A DNA stretch of 44,184 bases from Sphingobacteriaceae bacterium (GTDB lineage Bacteria > Bacteroidota > Bacteroidia > UBA7662), in the NCBI GenBank assembly GCA_030682795.1, contig JAUXNJ010000014.1:1-44184 (forward strand). The letters run 5' to 3'. This document shows, one piece after another, positions 27,601-35,188 of this stretch (position 1 is the stretch's first letter; each line of letters opens with the position of its first letter). Under the pieces are notes generated by a model that was given only the letters and a program-made list of their open reading frames with translations, ran no database searches and was not told the DNA's origin. Both the position numbers and the translations under genes were made by a program.

Positions 27601-27976
27601 CTCGTGATCCAACATCAGATGATAAATCATGTAAATCAATGGTATTCAGTAATTTATCTTTTACCTCTGGAAAATGTGCTCCAATTAAAATAGCTGCTTC
27701 GCGATGCGACATGCGCGCCATAATACCCAAGCGTCGCAACCAAGGTAGAATGACTAAGTTGAGCAGTACACCACCATTCAACAGTATAAAACTGTAAAAT
27801 AAAATGCCACGCCATAAACTCGACAAATCGCCATAAAAAGCCGATGTAGCCACCAAGAGGTAAGTTGCCAACAACAAGGCCGCAATGAGCAAGCCACCCC
27901 TGATCATCTGGTTCAGATAATAGCGGCGAATGAAATGCTCTAGCTTCTCGAGTAATATGTTGTAGGCTTTTTCCAA
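24632..27976 (-). CDS. DUF4175 family membrane protein with long coiled coil
   Basis: 1114 aa. Two membrane helices near residues 27-49 and 57-80 and a third near 151-172 (LLPVVGVFLVVLFAAP). A beta-rich exported part of about 330 residues follows. From about residue 505 to 1080 there is an extreme Glu/Gln/Lys-rich stretch of coiled coil (repeats such as QKQQQLQEMAEKLL, EELEQKQKELNEKFDELQ), interrupted near 940-980 by a Gly/Lys-rich linker. The start is TTG at 27976, 6 nt after the exonuclease III stop; no earlier in-frame ATG is plausible. The family is typical of Bacteroidota; a role in the envelope is likely but unproven. It is translationally coupled to the HATPase gene (ATGA). Confidence 0.87.
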   Translation of the reverse strand: MEKAYNILLEKLEHFIRRYYLNQMIRGGLLIAALLLATYLLVATSAFYGDLSSLWRGILFYSFILLNGGVLLNLVILPWLRRLGIMARMSHREAAILIGAHFPEVKDKLLNTIDLHDLSSDVGSRDLLLASIEQRTFQLQPIPFQQMIDLGKNRKYLRILLPVVGVFLVVLFAAPSVIKEGGNRVLQYQQYFAPIAPFDFILENDVLVVEKAADLELQLRTTGSEIPQQVYVEYQDYTYRMEGVKKGNFQYKLKNLQKTTRIRFKANKYYSPWYEIKVVPKPLVNDFEVQLNYPAYLGKINERLQNIGDLMVPEGTVVKWVFRGADVDELQLRLSNGIQPEISKPSKGSFVGQWKAMEAVNYAIYIANKQNPRSDSMRYGIQVVPDAFPTIVASEAVDSVQRKLRYFSGEIADDYGFSSLYFVYQRFNDKGQVEGELKREKLSIGKFSRQQFYHFFDAAGLGLSDGAYVEYYFEVADNDGVNGAKKARSETFSFKSLTEKETKTAINANASAIEKQLQAAIKDAKAMQQELDKLRRKLKENKDLSWEDRKQLEQLQQKQQAIQDKLLDATQKMNENKELRSEQDKPTDLLQKQQQLQEMAEKLLNDDIKKMMDELQKMMEQKTNKDQLQNKLDQMKLSEKDVEKELDRMLEFFKQMEVEQKTLEAADKLDKLAKEQEQLEQQQNKSAEELEQKQKELNEKFDELQKDIEDLEKKNDALQDPNELGDLKEEAKDISDKMDEAKADLQKKQKKEASKKQKSAAEQMKQMSKGMRDKMDQAEMEQLEENMQALRMLLENLIKFSFNQEDLMDRLRENSNYSPVYVEIGKDQFKLKEEAKLIEDSLLALSKRIIQLESTVNKEMGLVNDNLEKAVDHLSNRQTPQAKTRQQYAMTSVNNLAVLLSELLKQMQQEMAQKMEGDQQCKKPGGSSQSKMSKLSQLQKSLNEQMKAMEEGMKGKDGKKPGGESGSGGKDKQMSQGFGEMVAKQEAIRRELQKLSQEMNKDGQGSMGDLDKLAKEMEKTEKELVNKMLTRESMKRQEEIMTRLLEAEKAEREREFDDKRESNTAKEVPRTTPPGFEAYRRQKLRTLEMYRTVSPELNSFYKQKVDQYFLQLNR

Positions 27977-27982
27977 GGATAA

Positions 27983-28744
27983 TTAGCTCAATATCAGTGT
28001 AACAGGACAATGATCAGAATGATTCACTGCAGGTAAAATCGATGCGTGCTGCAATTGTGGTCGCAGTGCTTCGGTAATAATGTGGTAATCGATGCGCCAG
28101 CCTTTGTTGTTGGCACGGGCACCTGCGCGGTACGACCACCAACTGTAATGATTAGGTTCTTTTACCAACTCCCGGAAACTGTCAATGAAACCCCGATTCA
28201 GAAAAGAGGTAAACCACTCCCGCTCTTCTGGTAAAAAACCCGACATGGTAGCGTTACGCACTGGATCGTGAATATCAATGGCTTGGTGACAAATATTGTA
28301 ATCGCCGCTGATGATTAGCTTAGGATAGGTTTTAGATAGGTTTTCAATGTAAGGACCGAAAAAATCGAGGAATTTCATCTTCATTACCTGCCGCTCATCC
28401 CCACTCGATCCTGATGGAATGTACACACTGATAAAGCTAAAATCGTCGTAGTCAGCCCTTACGATACGTCCTTCAAAATCAATCCAATCGACCCCACACC
28501 CAAAAGTAACCTGGTTTGGTTTGGTTTTGGTAAGCAGTGCCACGCCCGAATAACCCTTTTTTTGAGCAGGATAGGTGTACACTTCATAACCCAAATCACG
28601 CACCAACTGCCAGTCGAATTGATCATCCATGGCCTTGATTTCTTGCAATCCAATTACATCAGGCGCTTCTTGGGCCAGCCAAGTGGTAAAACCCTTGTTT
28701 TGCGCAGCACGAATGCCATTTACGTTGTAGGAAATCAGCTTCAT
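27983..28744 (-). CDS. xth: Exodeoxyribonuclease III
   Basis: 253 aa, AP endonuclease/exonuclease family 1. Conserved residues are seen in SYNVNGIRAA (Asn), DVIGLQEIKA (metal-binding Glu), SVYIPSG (Tyr), ISGDYNICH (Asp and Asn), and the C-terminal WRIDYHIITE and NHSDHCPV (catalytic Asp/His). It repairs abasic and 3'-blocked sites in DNA. The ATG at 28744 shares one base with the cyclophilin stop (TGATG); a TTG one codon upstream is less likely. Confidence 0.96.
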   Translation of the reverse strand: MKLISYNVNGIRAAQNKGFTTWLAQEAPDVIGLQEIKAMDDQFDWQLVRDLGYEVYTYPAQKKGYSGVALLTKTKPNQVTFGCGVDWIDFEGRIVRADYDDFSFISVYIPSGSSGDERQVMKMKFLDFFGPYIENLSKTYPKLIISGDYNICHQAIDIHDPVRNATMSGFLPEEREWFTSFLNRGFIDSFRELVKEPNHYSWWSYRAGARANNKGWRIDYHIITEALRPQLQHASILPAVNHSDHCPVTLILS

Positions 28745-29415
28745 CAATCGAGGATCTTGGCCTTGATGATCTTCATTTCTTTCACAGGACGGTCGCCAGC
28801 ACCTGTTTGTGTATTGCCAATTTTATCAAGCACATCAAAACCTGTAACCAATTCCCCAAAAACGGTATAGCCACCATCTAAATGAGGCACACCTCCCAAG
28901 GTTGCATACAATTGCTTCTGAGCATCGGTGTATTTAATCCCACTGCGAGCCTCCATCGATTTAAGCTCATTTTCATTGAAAGGCCGTCCTTGCACAATGT
29001 AAAATTGACTACCGCTAGAGGCTTTGGTTGGATTTACTTGGTCGCCCATGCGCGCTGCTGCTAAGGCTCCTTTTTTATGAATGAGACTGTCGATGATTTC
29101 GGCGGGAACAGTATAACCAGGTCCACCTTGTCCCAGCATCTGACCGGGCTTGGCATTACGCGAATCCGGATCACCGCCTTGAATCATAAAGCTTTTGATA
29201 ACACGATGGAATAATAAACCATCATAATAGCCTTCCTTTACCAACTTCACCATATTGTCGCGGTGCAACGGTGTTTGGTTATACAACTTCACCAGCATCA
29301 CCCCTTCGGTGGTTTCAAATTCGATCAATATTTCTTTCACTTTTTTAGATTTTTGAGCGTTTACTTGTCCGTAACCCACTACAAGGGCTAGGGTTAAGAC
29401 CATTAATTTTTTCAT
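28744..29415 (-). CDS. Exported cyclophilin-type peptidyl-prolyl cis-trans isomerase
   Basis: 223 aa. Signal peptide at residues 1-20 (MKKLMVLTLALVVGYGQVNA). The cyclophilin core follows: LFHRVIKSFMIQGGDP with catalytic-type Arg, SSGSQFYIVQ, and the C-terminal HLDGGYTVFGELVTGFDVLDKI. The insertion between FYIVQ and HLDGGYTVFG (about 45 residues with a KSMEARSGIKYTDAQKQLY helix) is common in Bacteroidota homologues. It is expected to speed proline isomerisation in folding envelope proteins. Tightly linked to xth (1-nt overlap). Confidence 0.95.
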   Translation of the reverse strand: MKKLMVLTLALVVGYGQVNAQKSKKVKEILIEFETTEGVMLVKLYNQTPLHRDNMVKLVKEGYYDGLLFHRVIKSFMIQGGDPDSRNAKPGQMLGQGGPGYTVPAEIIDSLIHKKGALAAARMGDQVNPTKASSGSQFYIVQGRPFNENELKSMEARSGIKYTDAQKQLYATLGGVPHLDGGYTVFGELVTGFDVLDKIGNTQTGAGDRPVKEMKIIKAKILD

Positions 29416-29424
29416 ATGGTTAGA

Positions 29425-29784
29425 TTAATTTTCAGTTGCAGGTTCTAAATAAGCTATTTCCTCAAAATACTGCAGGCAATAACCCTTCAGCGTTTCTTCT
29501 TGTTCCAACAAATTAAACGCCGGAAGCGGTTTGAGTAGTGTGTAGTGCGGCCAACCATCGGCATCACGACCGTTAAACTCATAATATTCAGCCAGACTCA
29601 GCAATTCACATACTGCAATGTGCATGAGGTCTTGTTTTTCTTCTTTCGAAAATTTGCGATCGCCTTGACCGAGCACATTCACCCCCACCAAAAACAATAC
29701 GGCTTGTAAATCGGGAATTTTACCGAAGTCTGTTTCCAGCTTTTCGAGCAGCTCATGCCACCTTTGATCTACCATGGTTTTCAT
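29425..29784 (-). CDS. Conserved hypothetical protein
   Basis: 119 aa, no signal peptide or membrane helix. It is largely helical, with DLQAVLFLVGVNVLGQG and KFSKEEKQDLMHIAVCELL as its best-defined parts, and a tail rich in acidic residues. It looks like a known small family of Bacteroidota found beside aminotransferase/amidase genes, but I do not recognise a function. Its ATG directly follows the omega-amidase stop (TAGATG), and a 9-nt gap leads to the cyclophilin gene, so it belongs to the same transcript. Confidence 0.72.
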   Translation of the reverse strand: MKTMVDQRWHELLEKLETDFGKIPDLQAVLFLVGVNVLGQGDRKFSKEEKQDLMHIAVCELLSLAEYYEFNGRDADGWPHYTLLKPLPAFNLLEQEETLKGYCLQYFEEIAYLEPATEN

Positions 29785-30558
29785 CTACAACAACTTAAAT
29801 TGATCTCTATCCTGCAAAAATGGCAAGTTCGTTCGTACTTCGTGCAGTTCTGAAGCACTAATTGTGATTTGTTTTACTGCTTCGGCCTCGGCGAGGGTCC
29901 ACAGCACCTCTCCCATTGGGTCAATCACACAACTGTCGCCCCGGTAAGGCAGCTGGTTACCGTCGGTACCAACCCTGTTCACACCCACTACAAAACTCTG
30001 ATTTTCAATGGCTCTGGCTATAAGTAACTGTCGCCAGGCATAGGCACGGCGTTCGGGCCAATTGGCCACATACACCAGTACATCGTAATCGTTGTTGTTG
30101 CGTGCCCAAACCGGAAAACGCAAATCGTAACAAATCTGGAAGTTCACCCGCCAATCGTTTACCAAACAAATGAGCGGCTGCGTTCCACGCTCGTAGGCTT
30201 TGTGTTCACCGGCCATGCCAAACAAATGGCGTTTGTCGTATTGGGCCAGTACGCCTTCCTCATTTACCACCAATAGGCGGTTATAATGTAATTTTTCTTC
30301 TTCAATGTGTAAGGAACCCGCCACACAACAACTGTATTTGGTTGCCAATTGCTGCATCCAGGCTACCTCCACTCCATCCATGCGACTTCCTGTAGCAGTA
30401 GTGTTCATGGTAAATCCTGTGGCAAACATTTCCGGCAAGATAATGAGGTCGGTTTGCAGCTGGTACTCAGCCAACAAAGCTTCTATGTGCCGCAAATTGG
30501 CCCCTTTATCTTCCCAAAACAAATGGGTTTGCACCACGGTGAGTCTTAAATTGCGCAT
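29785..30558 (-). CDS. Omega-amidase, nitrilase superfamily (YafV-like)
   Basis: 257 aa. The catalytic triad of the carbon-nitrogen hydrolase fold is visible: Glu in DLIILPEMFATGF near 42, Lys in AQYDKRHLF near 110, and Cys in NFQICYDLRFP near 145. The family converts 2-oxoglutaramate or 2-oxosuccinamate to the oxoacid and ammonia. It overlaps the end of the methionine aminotransferase gene by 13 nt, which fits the glutamine transaminase/omega-amidase pathway: the aminotransferase uses glutamine, and this enzyme removes the cyclising product 2-oxoglutaramate and pulls the reaction forward. Confidence 0.92.
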   Translation of the reverse strand: MRNLRLTVVQTHLFWEDKGANLRHIEALLAEYQLQTDLIILPEMFATGFTMNTTATGSRMDGVEVAWMQQLATKYSCCVAGSLHIEEEKLHYNRLLVVNEEGVLAQYDKRHLFGMAGEHKAYERGTQPLICLVNDWRVNFQICYDLRFPVWARNNNDYDVLVYVANWPERRAYAWRQLLIARAIENQSFVVGVNRVGTDGNQLPYRGDSCVIDPMGEVLWTLAEAEAVKQITISASELHEVRTNLPFLQDRDQFKLL

Positions 30559-31688
30559 ATCACCTCCCCTGCCTTTTGCAATAATTCGTCGCTTTTAGCA
30601 AAGCAAAAACGTACCAACTTATGTTCGATTTTATCATTAAAGAAGGGCGAAACCGGAATCAAACTAAGCTTGTGGGTAGCCACCAAAGTGCGGGTAAATT
30701 CGAGGTCTTCGGCCGCGTGAATCTGACTGTAATCTGCCAATTGAAAATAAGTGGCGGGCGTAGGCGTAAAGGTAAAGCGACTTTTGGCCAGGGACTTCAA
30801 AAACAAATCGCGCTTTTGCTGGTAAAATTGAGGGAGGCTTTCGTACGACCGATCGCTTTCCAAAAACCAGGCGTAGGCTTGTTGCATGGGGGTATTTACC
30901 GAAAACACATTAAACTGATGCACCTTTCGGAATTCAACAGTGAGTGCTTCGGGGGCAACTACATAACCCATTTTCCAACCCGTGGTGTGGTAGGTTTTGC
31001 CGAAAGACGATACCACCACACTGCGTTGACGCAAGGCTTCGTAACGAAGCACCGACAAAAAAGGCTGGTTGTCGAACACCATGTGCTCATACACCTCGTC
31101 AGACAGCAATAAAAAGGGAAAGCGCTGCATCAAGGTAGATAATTTTTGAATATCGGCCTCAGCTAAAATGGTGCCCGCGGGATTGTTGGGATGGTTGAGC
31201 AGCAACAAACGCGTACGCGGATTCATGGCTTTTTCGATGGCTTCCCAGTCGAAAAAGAAGTTGCCGTTGGCAAAGCCCATGGGCACATGCACGGGAACAC
31301 CCCCTGCCAGCACCACCGAGGGGGCGTAGGCATCGTAAGCCGGGTCGAGCAGGATGACCTCGTCGCCGGCATGCACCAGCGCTTGTAGAGCCGTAAACAA
31401 CGCTTGCGTTGCTCCAGCTGTTACGGTGATGTTTAAATCTGCATCAGGCAAATATCCGTAGCACCTTTGTGTTTTGAGCGCAATTTGTTCTCGTAAAGCT
31501 GGTAAACCCGGCATGGGCGCATACTGATTTTTACTTTCAGCCATGGCCTTGCTCACCAACCGCTGCAACACCGGATCAGGGTCAAAATCAGGAAAGCCCT
31601 GCGCCAGGTTGATGGCTTGGTGCTGATTGGCCAATCGCGTCATGACCGAAAAAATACTGTCGCCCGTATGGGGTAGCTTAGAGATCAT
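30546..31688 (-). CDS. Methionine/glutamine aminotransferase (class I/II PLP, YbdL/KAT-like)
   Basis: 380 aa. The N-terminal INLAQGFPDFDPDP and NQYAPMPGLPALREQIA segments are typical of the methionine aminotransferase/kynurenine aminotransferase group. The PLP lysine sits in SSFGKTYHTTGWKMGYV near 235; LLLNHPNNPAGT near 167 and LLSDEVYEHM near 195 carry the Asn and Asp contacts. It probably transaminates 4-methylthio-2-oxobutyrate to methionine with glutamine as donor. It overlaps the omega-amidase gene, supporting this role, and follows nadA by 15 nt. Confidence 0.93.
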   Translation of the reverse strand: MISKLPHTGDSIFSVMTRLANQHQAINLAQGFPDFDPDPVLQRLVSKAMAESKNQYAPMPGLPALREQIALKTQRCYGYLPDADLNITVTAGATQALFTALQALVHAGDEVILLDPAYDAYAPSVVLAGGVPVHVPMGFANGNFFFDWEAIEKAMNPRTRLLLLNHPNNPAGTILAEADIQKLSTLMQRFPFLLLSDEVYEHMVFDNQPFLSVLRYEALRQRSVVVSSFGKTYHTTGWKMGYVVAPEALTVEFRKVHQFNVFSVNTPMQQAYAWFLESDRSYESLPQFYQQKRDLFLKSLAKSRFTFTPTPATYFQLADYSQIHAAEDLEFTRTLVATHKLSLIPVSPFFNDKIEHKLVRFCFAKSDELLQKAGEVICAI

Positions 31689-31703
31689 GTTGCAATTTCG
31701 GAA

Positions 31704-32714
31704 TTAGAGTCCAAATTGTGCAGACAAATCGAGCATGCGTTGAATCGGTGCTAACGAACGTAGGCGTAGACATTCTTCCATGATGATTTCGGGCTGTTCG
31801 TATTTGAGGGCCAAGTACACCTTTTCAAGGGTGTTGAGTTTCATGTGTGGACAATCGTTGCAAGCGCAATTGTTGGTTGGAGGCGCTGGAATGAAGGTTT
31901 TTTGTGGTGACGCCAACTCCATTTGATGGATAATACCTGTTTCGGTTCCCACAATGAATTTTTGAGCGGCACTATTTTGCGTGTATTTAAGCAAAGCTGT
32001 GGTTGATCCAATGAAGCTAGCTAATTCTAATAATTCGGCTTCGCATTCAGGATGCGCAATGAACTCCGCATCTGGATGCTCTACCAAGAGCTGGGTGATT
32101 TTTTCGAGAGAGAAAATTTCGTGCACCATGCAGCTGCCGTTCCACAGCAACATTTGTCGGCCAGTCATTTTGTTGATCCAAGCACCCAAATTTTTGTCGG
32201 GTGCAAAAATAATGGGCTGGTCTTTGGGCAGACTTTCCACAATCTTCACCGCATTGCTCGAGGTGCAAATGATATCAGACAAAGCCTTGATATCAGCTGT
32301 ACAATTGATGTACGAAATCACTAAATGATCAGGGTGTTCGGCTTTAAAACGAGCAAACAAATCAGCAGGAGCACTGTCAGCCAAACTGCAACCCGCTTTT
32401 AAATCGGGCAAAAGCACCTTTTTATTGGGATTCAAAATTTTGGCGGTTTCGGCCATAAAATGCACCCCTGCAAATAAAATGATGTCGGCATCCGTTGCCG
32501 CTGCTTGCTGTGCCAAGCCTAAACTATCGCCTAAAAAATCGGCTACATCTTGAATATCGTTCGTTTGATAATAATGCGCCAACAGTACGGCATTTTTTTC
32601 TTTTTTTAATCGATTGATTTCAGCCACCAAATCGAGGGTAGGATCCACTTCTACATCTAGGAAGCCATTTTTAGGCAGCTGATCGAATGCAAAACTCAAC
32701 TCTTTTGTGTACAT
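31704..32714 (-). CDS. nadA: Quinolinate synthase A
   Basis: 336 aa. It condenses iminoaspartate with dihydroxyacetone phosphate to quinolinate in NAD synthesis, using a 4Fe-4S cluster. Cluster cysteines are near residues 109 ([10 protein letters not shown]), 195 (WNGSCMVHE) and 288 ([10 protein letters not shown]). [19 protein letters not shown] and [12 protein letters not shown] are further signatures. ATG 32714 is chosen; a TTG two codons upstream is possible. It is transcribed away from the DnaA-box cluster at 32.8-33.1 kb. nadD, which also acts in NAD synthesis, lies on the other side of that cluster. Confidence 0.96.
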   Translation of the reverse strand: MYTKELSFAFDQLPKNGFLDVEVDPTLDLVAEINRLKKEKNAVLLAHYYQTNDIQDVADFLGDSLGLAQQAAATDADIILFAGVHFMAETAKILNPNKKVLLPDLKAGCSLADSAPADLFARFKAEHPDHLVISYINCTADIKALSDIICTSSNAVKIVESLPKDQPIIFAPDKNLGAWINKMTGRQMLLWNGSCMVHEIFSLEKITQLLVEHPDAEFIAHPECEAELLELASFIGSTTALLKYTQNSAAQKFIVGTETGIIHQMELASPQKTFIPAPPTNNCACNDCPHMKLNTLEKVYLALKYEQPEIIMEECLRLRSLAPIQRMLDLSAQFGL

Positions 32715-33098
32715 ACCCAAACTATAATTAATTATTTATTTAAATTTTATTGTTGTTGTTAGGGCTGTGCAAATGTTAGCAATTCCAAAAAAAAAACTTG
32801 CATCCCTCAGTACCAACATGTGAGAACAGCTTATCAACAGCCCAAGTCTTGCAAAGTTCCTAGTTTTTAATGGATTTTGCTGCTTGTCCACATTTGTTTA
32901 TAGCGGTTATACAGCGGCTGTGCGTTGTGGATGCTGTGCATAGCGTGTGGACTTTTATCAAATTGCCAAGGTGTCGCTGTATAAAAGTGCTTCTAAAACT
33001 TATGAACAGGGGGTTATGCACCTTATTCGCAGGTTCGAAAGGGGGTTATCTACAGCTATCCACATTTATACACACGGGTTAGGGTAAGGGTTTATTAA
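32715..33098. other. Candidate chromosomal replication origin (oriC): DnaA-box cluster with AT-rich flank
   Basis: A gap of over 380 nt with no gene, full of 9-mers close to the DnaA box TTATNCACA. One is exact: TTATACACA at 33066-33074. Eight match in direct orientation at 8 of 9: TTATCAACA 32831, TTGTCCACA 32884, TTATGAACA 33000, TTATGCACC 33014, TTATTCGCA 33023, TTATCTACA 33046, CTATCCACA 33056 and TTATTAACA 33092. One is inverted: TGTGCATAG 32935. Poorer ones are at 32907, 32926 and 32946. Seven of these lie within 33000-33100. The left edge (32721-32760) is strongly AT-rich and a ten-A tract lies at 32787-32796, fitting a DNA-unwinding element. No dnaA gene is in the window. parS sites within 16 kb and a G/C skew change support the call. 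Confidence 0.78.
32721..32760. other. AT-rich segment, possible DNA-unwinding element
   Basis: Over 90 percent A+T in its first 30 bases, built from overlapping TTAATTA, TTATTTA and TTAAATTTTA words, followed by a TTG-TTG-TTG run. It adjoins the DnaA-box cluster on the nadA side, where strand opening would be expected. Confidence 0.55.
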
Positions 33099-33134
33099 CA
33101 CAAAAGAGACACGATTAATCGTGTCTCTTTTGTG
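33099..33134 (-). terminator. 36-bp perfect palindrome: terminator of the nadD operon at the origin edge
   Basis: Both arms are exact over 18 nt (CACAAAAGAGACACGATT and its reverse complement) with no spacer. As RNA it forms a stem on GAGACACGAT with a T-rich 3' side in either direction. It begins 16 nt after the nadD stop and separates the nadD operon from the DnaA boxes, so it would stop transcription from entering the origin. It may equally be a protein-binding palindrome. Confidence 0.85.
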
Positions 33135-33150
33135 GTTATGCATATCGCGT

Positions 33151-33726
33151 CTATATGTAAAAGCCCTCTTTTAGCAAGTAATCGTGGATGGCGTCGGGTA
33201 CGAGGTAGCGAATCGATTGCTGGTTTTTGAGCAGGTTGCGGATTTGGCTTGACGAAATTTCAACCACTGGGGCTTGCACGAGGTGCACATGCGGATGCCC
33301 TGCCAATTCAGAGGGGTGCTGCCCTACCCTTGGATACACCAGCACTTCGAACTGCTCCAAGATTTGCTCGTAGTTTTTCCAGCGTGGCAGGCTTACCAGG
33401 TTGTCTTCGCCCATAATGAGGCTGAACTGCCGGTCGGGATGCTGTTCGCGCAAATGAATGAGCGTATGTATGGTATAAGAAGGTTTGTCTAGTTTAAACT
33501 CCACATCGGATGCGCGCAGATTTACATTGCCAGCGATGGCGCGGTGCACCAGGTCGAGGCGGAGGTATTGGTCGAGCAGACTATCTTTTTTCTTTAACGG
33601 ATTTTGCGGGGTTACCACCAGCCATACCTCGTCGAGTTCGGTTTGAGTAGCAAAATATTCTGCCAAAATGAGGTGCCCTACATGGATGGGGTTGAAGGAG
33701 CCGAAGAACAGTCCGGTTTTTTTCAT
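33151..33726 (-). CDS. nadD: Nicotinate-nucleotide adenylyltransferase
   Basis: 191 aa. Nucleotidyltransferase fold with GSFNPIHVGHLILAEY (GxFxPxHxGH) at residues 9-24 and the C-terminal VVEISSSQIRNLL motif (ISST-R type) near 160. It adenylates nicotinate mononucleotide in NAD synthesis. The start overlaps the stop of gmk by 4 nt (ATGA). Last gene of yicC-gmk-nadD, closed by the 36-bp palindrome. Confidence 0.96.
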   Translation of the reverse strand: MKKTGLFFGSFNPIHVGHLILAEYFATQTELDEVWLVVTPQNPLKKKDSLLDQYLRLDLVHRAIAGNVNLRASDVEFKLDKPSYTIHTLIHLREQHPDRQFSLIMGEDNLVSLPRWKNYEQILEQFEVLVYPRVGQHPSELAGHPHVHLVQAPVVEISSSQIRNLLKNQQSIRYLVPDAIHDYLLKEGFYI

Positions 33727-34292
33727 GGCTGCTTTAAAAAATCGCTGACCACTTTTTCGGCCGTGGCTTTGGCAACTGTCAATTCGTCGTTTATTAAAAT
33801 GTAATCGAAGGCATCGGCAAATTTCATTTCGCTTTCGGCTTTGTCGAGCCGCATTTTGAGCTTTTCGGGGCTTTCGGTATTGCGACGGGTGAGGCGTTCT
33901 TGCAGCACTTCAAGGGAACCCGCCTGCACAAAAATCGCGAGGGCCTGCGGCCCATATTGGCTTTTGATATTGAGACCGCCTTTTACGTCTACATCAAAAA
34001 TAACCGACTTACCAGCGGCCAACAAGCGATCGATTTCGGCCCGCAGGGTGCCATAATAAGTACCCGCATACACCTCTTCCCATTCAACAAAATCGCCTTT
34101 TTTGATGCGCTCCCGAAAAACTTCAGGCGATAGGAAATAATAATCTTGCCCATCTACTTCTTGTCCCCGCTTCTCCCTGCTTGTTGCCGATATTGAAAAA
34201 CTCAGCGCAGGTAGTTGGCCCAGGAGGTGATGCACCAGGGTGGTTTTTCCGGAGCCCGAAGGGGCAGAGAATATGATGAGTTTACCTGCCAC
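33723..34292 (-). CDS. gmk: Guanylate kinase
   Basis: 189 aa. P-loop FSAPSGSGKTTL at residues 8-19, GMP-binding region ISATSREKRGQEVDGQDYYF, and VIFDVDVKGGLNIK. It phosphorylates GMP to GDP. It lies 1 nt after yicC and overlaps nadD, the frequent yicC-gmk-nadD order of Bacteroidota. Confidence 0.97.
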   Translation of the reverse strand: MAGKLIIFSAPSGSGKTTLVHHLLGQLPALSFSISATSREKRGQEVDGQDYYFLSPEVFRERIKKGDFVEWEEVYAGTYYGTLRAEIDRLLAAGKSVIFDVDVKGGLNIKSQYGPQALAIFVQAGSLEVLQERLTRRNTESPEKLKMRLDKAESEMKFADAFDYILINDELTVAKATAEKVVSDFLKQP

Positions 34293-34293
34293 T

Positions 34294-35160
34294 TTATAGG
34301 ATGTTCAAGACTTGTTCTTTGATTTTTTCGAGCTCATTTTTCATGTTCACCACCAGTTTTTGAATTTCTACATGGTTGCATTTAGAGCCGAGGGTGTTGA
34401 TTTCGCGACCCATTTCCTGGGCGATGAAGCCCAATTTTTTACCGCCCGAATCTTTGTTCAAATTTTCGCGGAAGTAGCGGCAGTGCTGGGCCAAACGCTG
34501 TTTTTCTTCGCTTACATCGAGCTTTTCGAGGTAATACACCAGCTCTTGCTCAAAGCGGTTGAGGTCTATTTTTTCTTGCTCCGCAAAAAGTTCGAGTCCT
34601 GCTTTGATGCGGTTCCGCAGCGTATCAATGCGATCGCCTTCGTAGGGCACCACGGCGGCCAGGTCTTTTTCGATGCTTTGACAGCTGAGCAGCATGTCAT
34701 CGCCGGTTTTTTTGCCTTCTTCCTGGCGGTACGTATCAAAAGCCTGGAGGGCGTCTTTGATGAGCTGTTCGAGCTCGGGCCACCAGGTAATTTCTTCTTC
34801 ATTTTCGGTGGCAGCCACATCGGGCAGGCGCATGATGGTATCGAGGAGGTGGCTTTGATCGAGTTGCAATTCTTCACACAATGCCGATAATTCCTGGTGA
34901 TAAGCTTTAAACAGCCGTTGGTTGAGCAAGCTGCTGCCACTGTCGATGTTGCGTTCGAATTGGATGCTTACCGTTACCTTGCCCCTTTCGAGCGGCGCCG
35001 TTACGAGGTTGCGTATGGCATATTCTTTTTCCTGCAGCACCCTCGGGATGCGCAAACCCAAGTCGAGGAATTTGCTGTTGAGGGAACGGATTTCTACTTG
35101 TACCAAGCCTACTGGGAGGTGTGCCGACACCTTGCCATAGCCTGTCATTGATCGAATCAT
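34294..35160 (-). CDS. yicC: YicC family endoribonuclease
   Basis: 288 aa. N-terminal signature MIRSMTGYGK followed by VQVEIRSLNSKFLDLGLRIP; C-terminal DUF1732 with LGFIAQEMGREINTLGSKCN and a helical end (VNMKNELEKIKEQVLNI). YicC proteins cleave RNA and include a regulator of RyhB decay in E. coli. A TATTTTTG -7 element lies 16 nt upstream of the ATG, near the end of the EamA gene. Confidence 0.94.
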   Translation of the reverse strand: MIRSMTGYGKVSAHLPVGLVQVEIRSLNSKFLDLGLRIPRVLQEKEYAIRNLVTAPLERGKVTVSIQFERNIDSGSSLLNQRLFKAYHQELSALCEELQLDQSHLLDTIMRLPDVAATENEEEITWWPELEQLIKDALQAFDTYRQEEGKKTGDDMLLSCQSIEKDLAAVVPYEGDRIDTLRNRIKAGLELFAEQEKIDLNRFEQELVYYLEKLDVSEEKQRLAQHCRYFRENLNKDSGGKKLGFIAQEMGREINTLGSKCNHVEIQKLVVNMKNELEKIKEQVLNIL

Positions 35161-35176
35161 AGTGACGGATAAGCTG

Positions 35177-35184
35177 CAAAAATA
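35177..35184 (-). promoter_or_regulatory. -7 promoter element of yicC-gmk-nadD
   Basis: TATTTTTG on the minus strand fits TAnnTTTG; no good TTG was found at the -33 distance. It is located between yicC and the stop of the upstream EamA gene and would leave a leader of about 10-12 nt. Confidence 0.45.
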
Positions 35185-35188
35185 CGAC

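Noticed and set aside
30559..30568. Strong Shine-Dalgarno-like GGGAGGTGAT before the omega-amidase start
   Set aside because: These bases encode the end of the aminotransferase (GEVI), and Bacteroidota generally rely little on Shine-Dalgarno pairing; probably a coding coincidence.
32714..32724. Promoter element TATAGTTTG just upstream of nadA
   Set aside because: It is one base too long for TAnnTTTG and lies in AT-rich origin DNA where such words are frequent.
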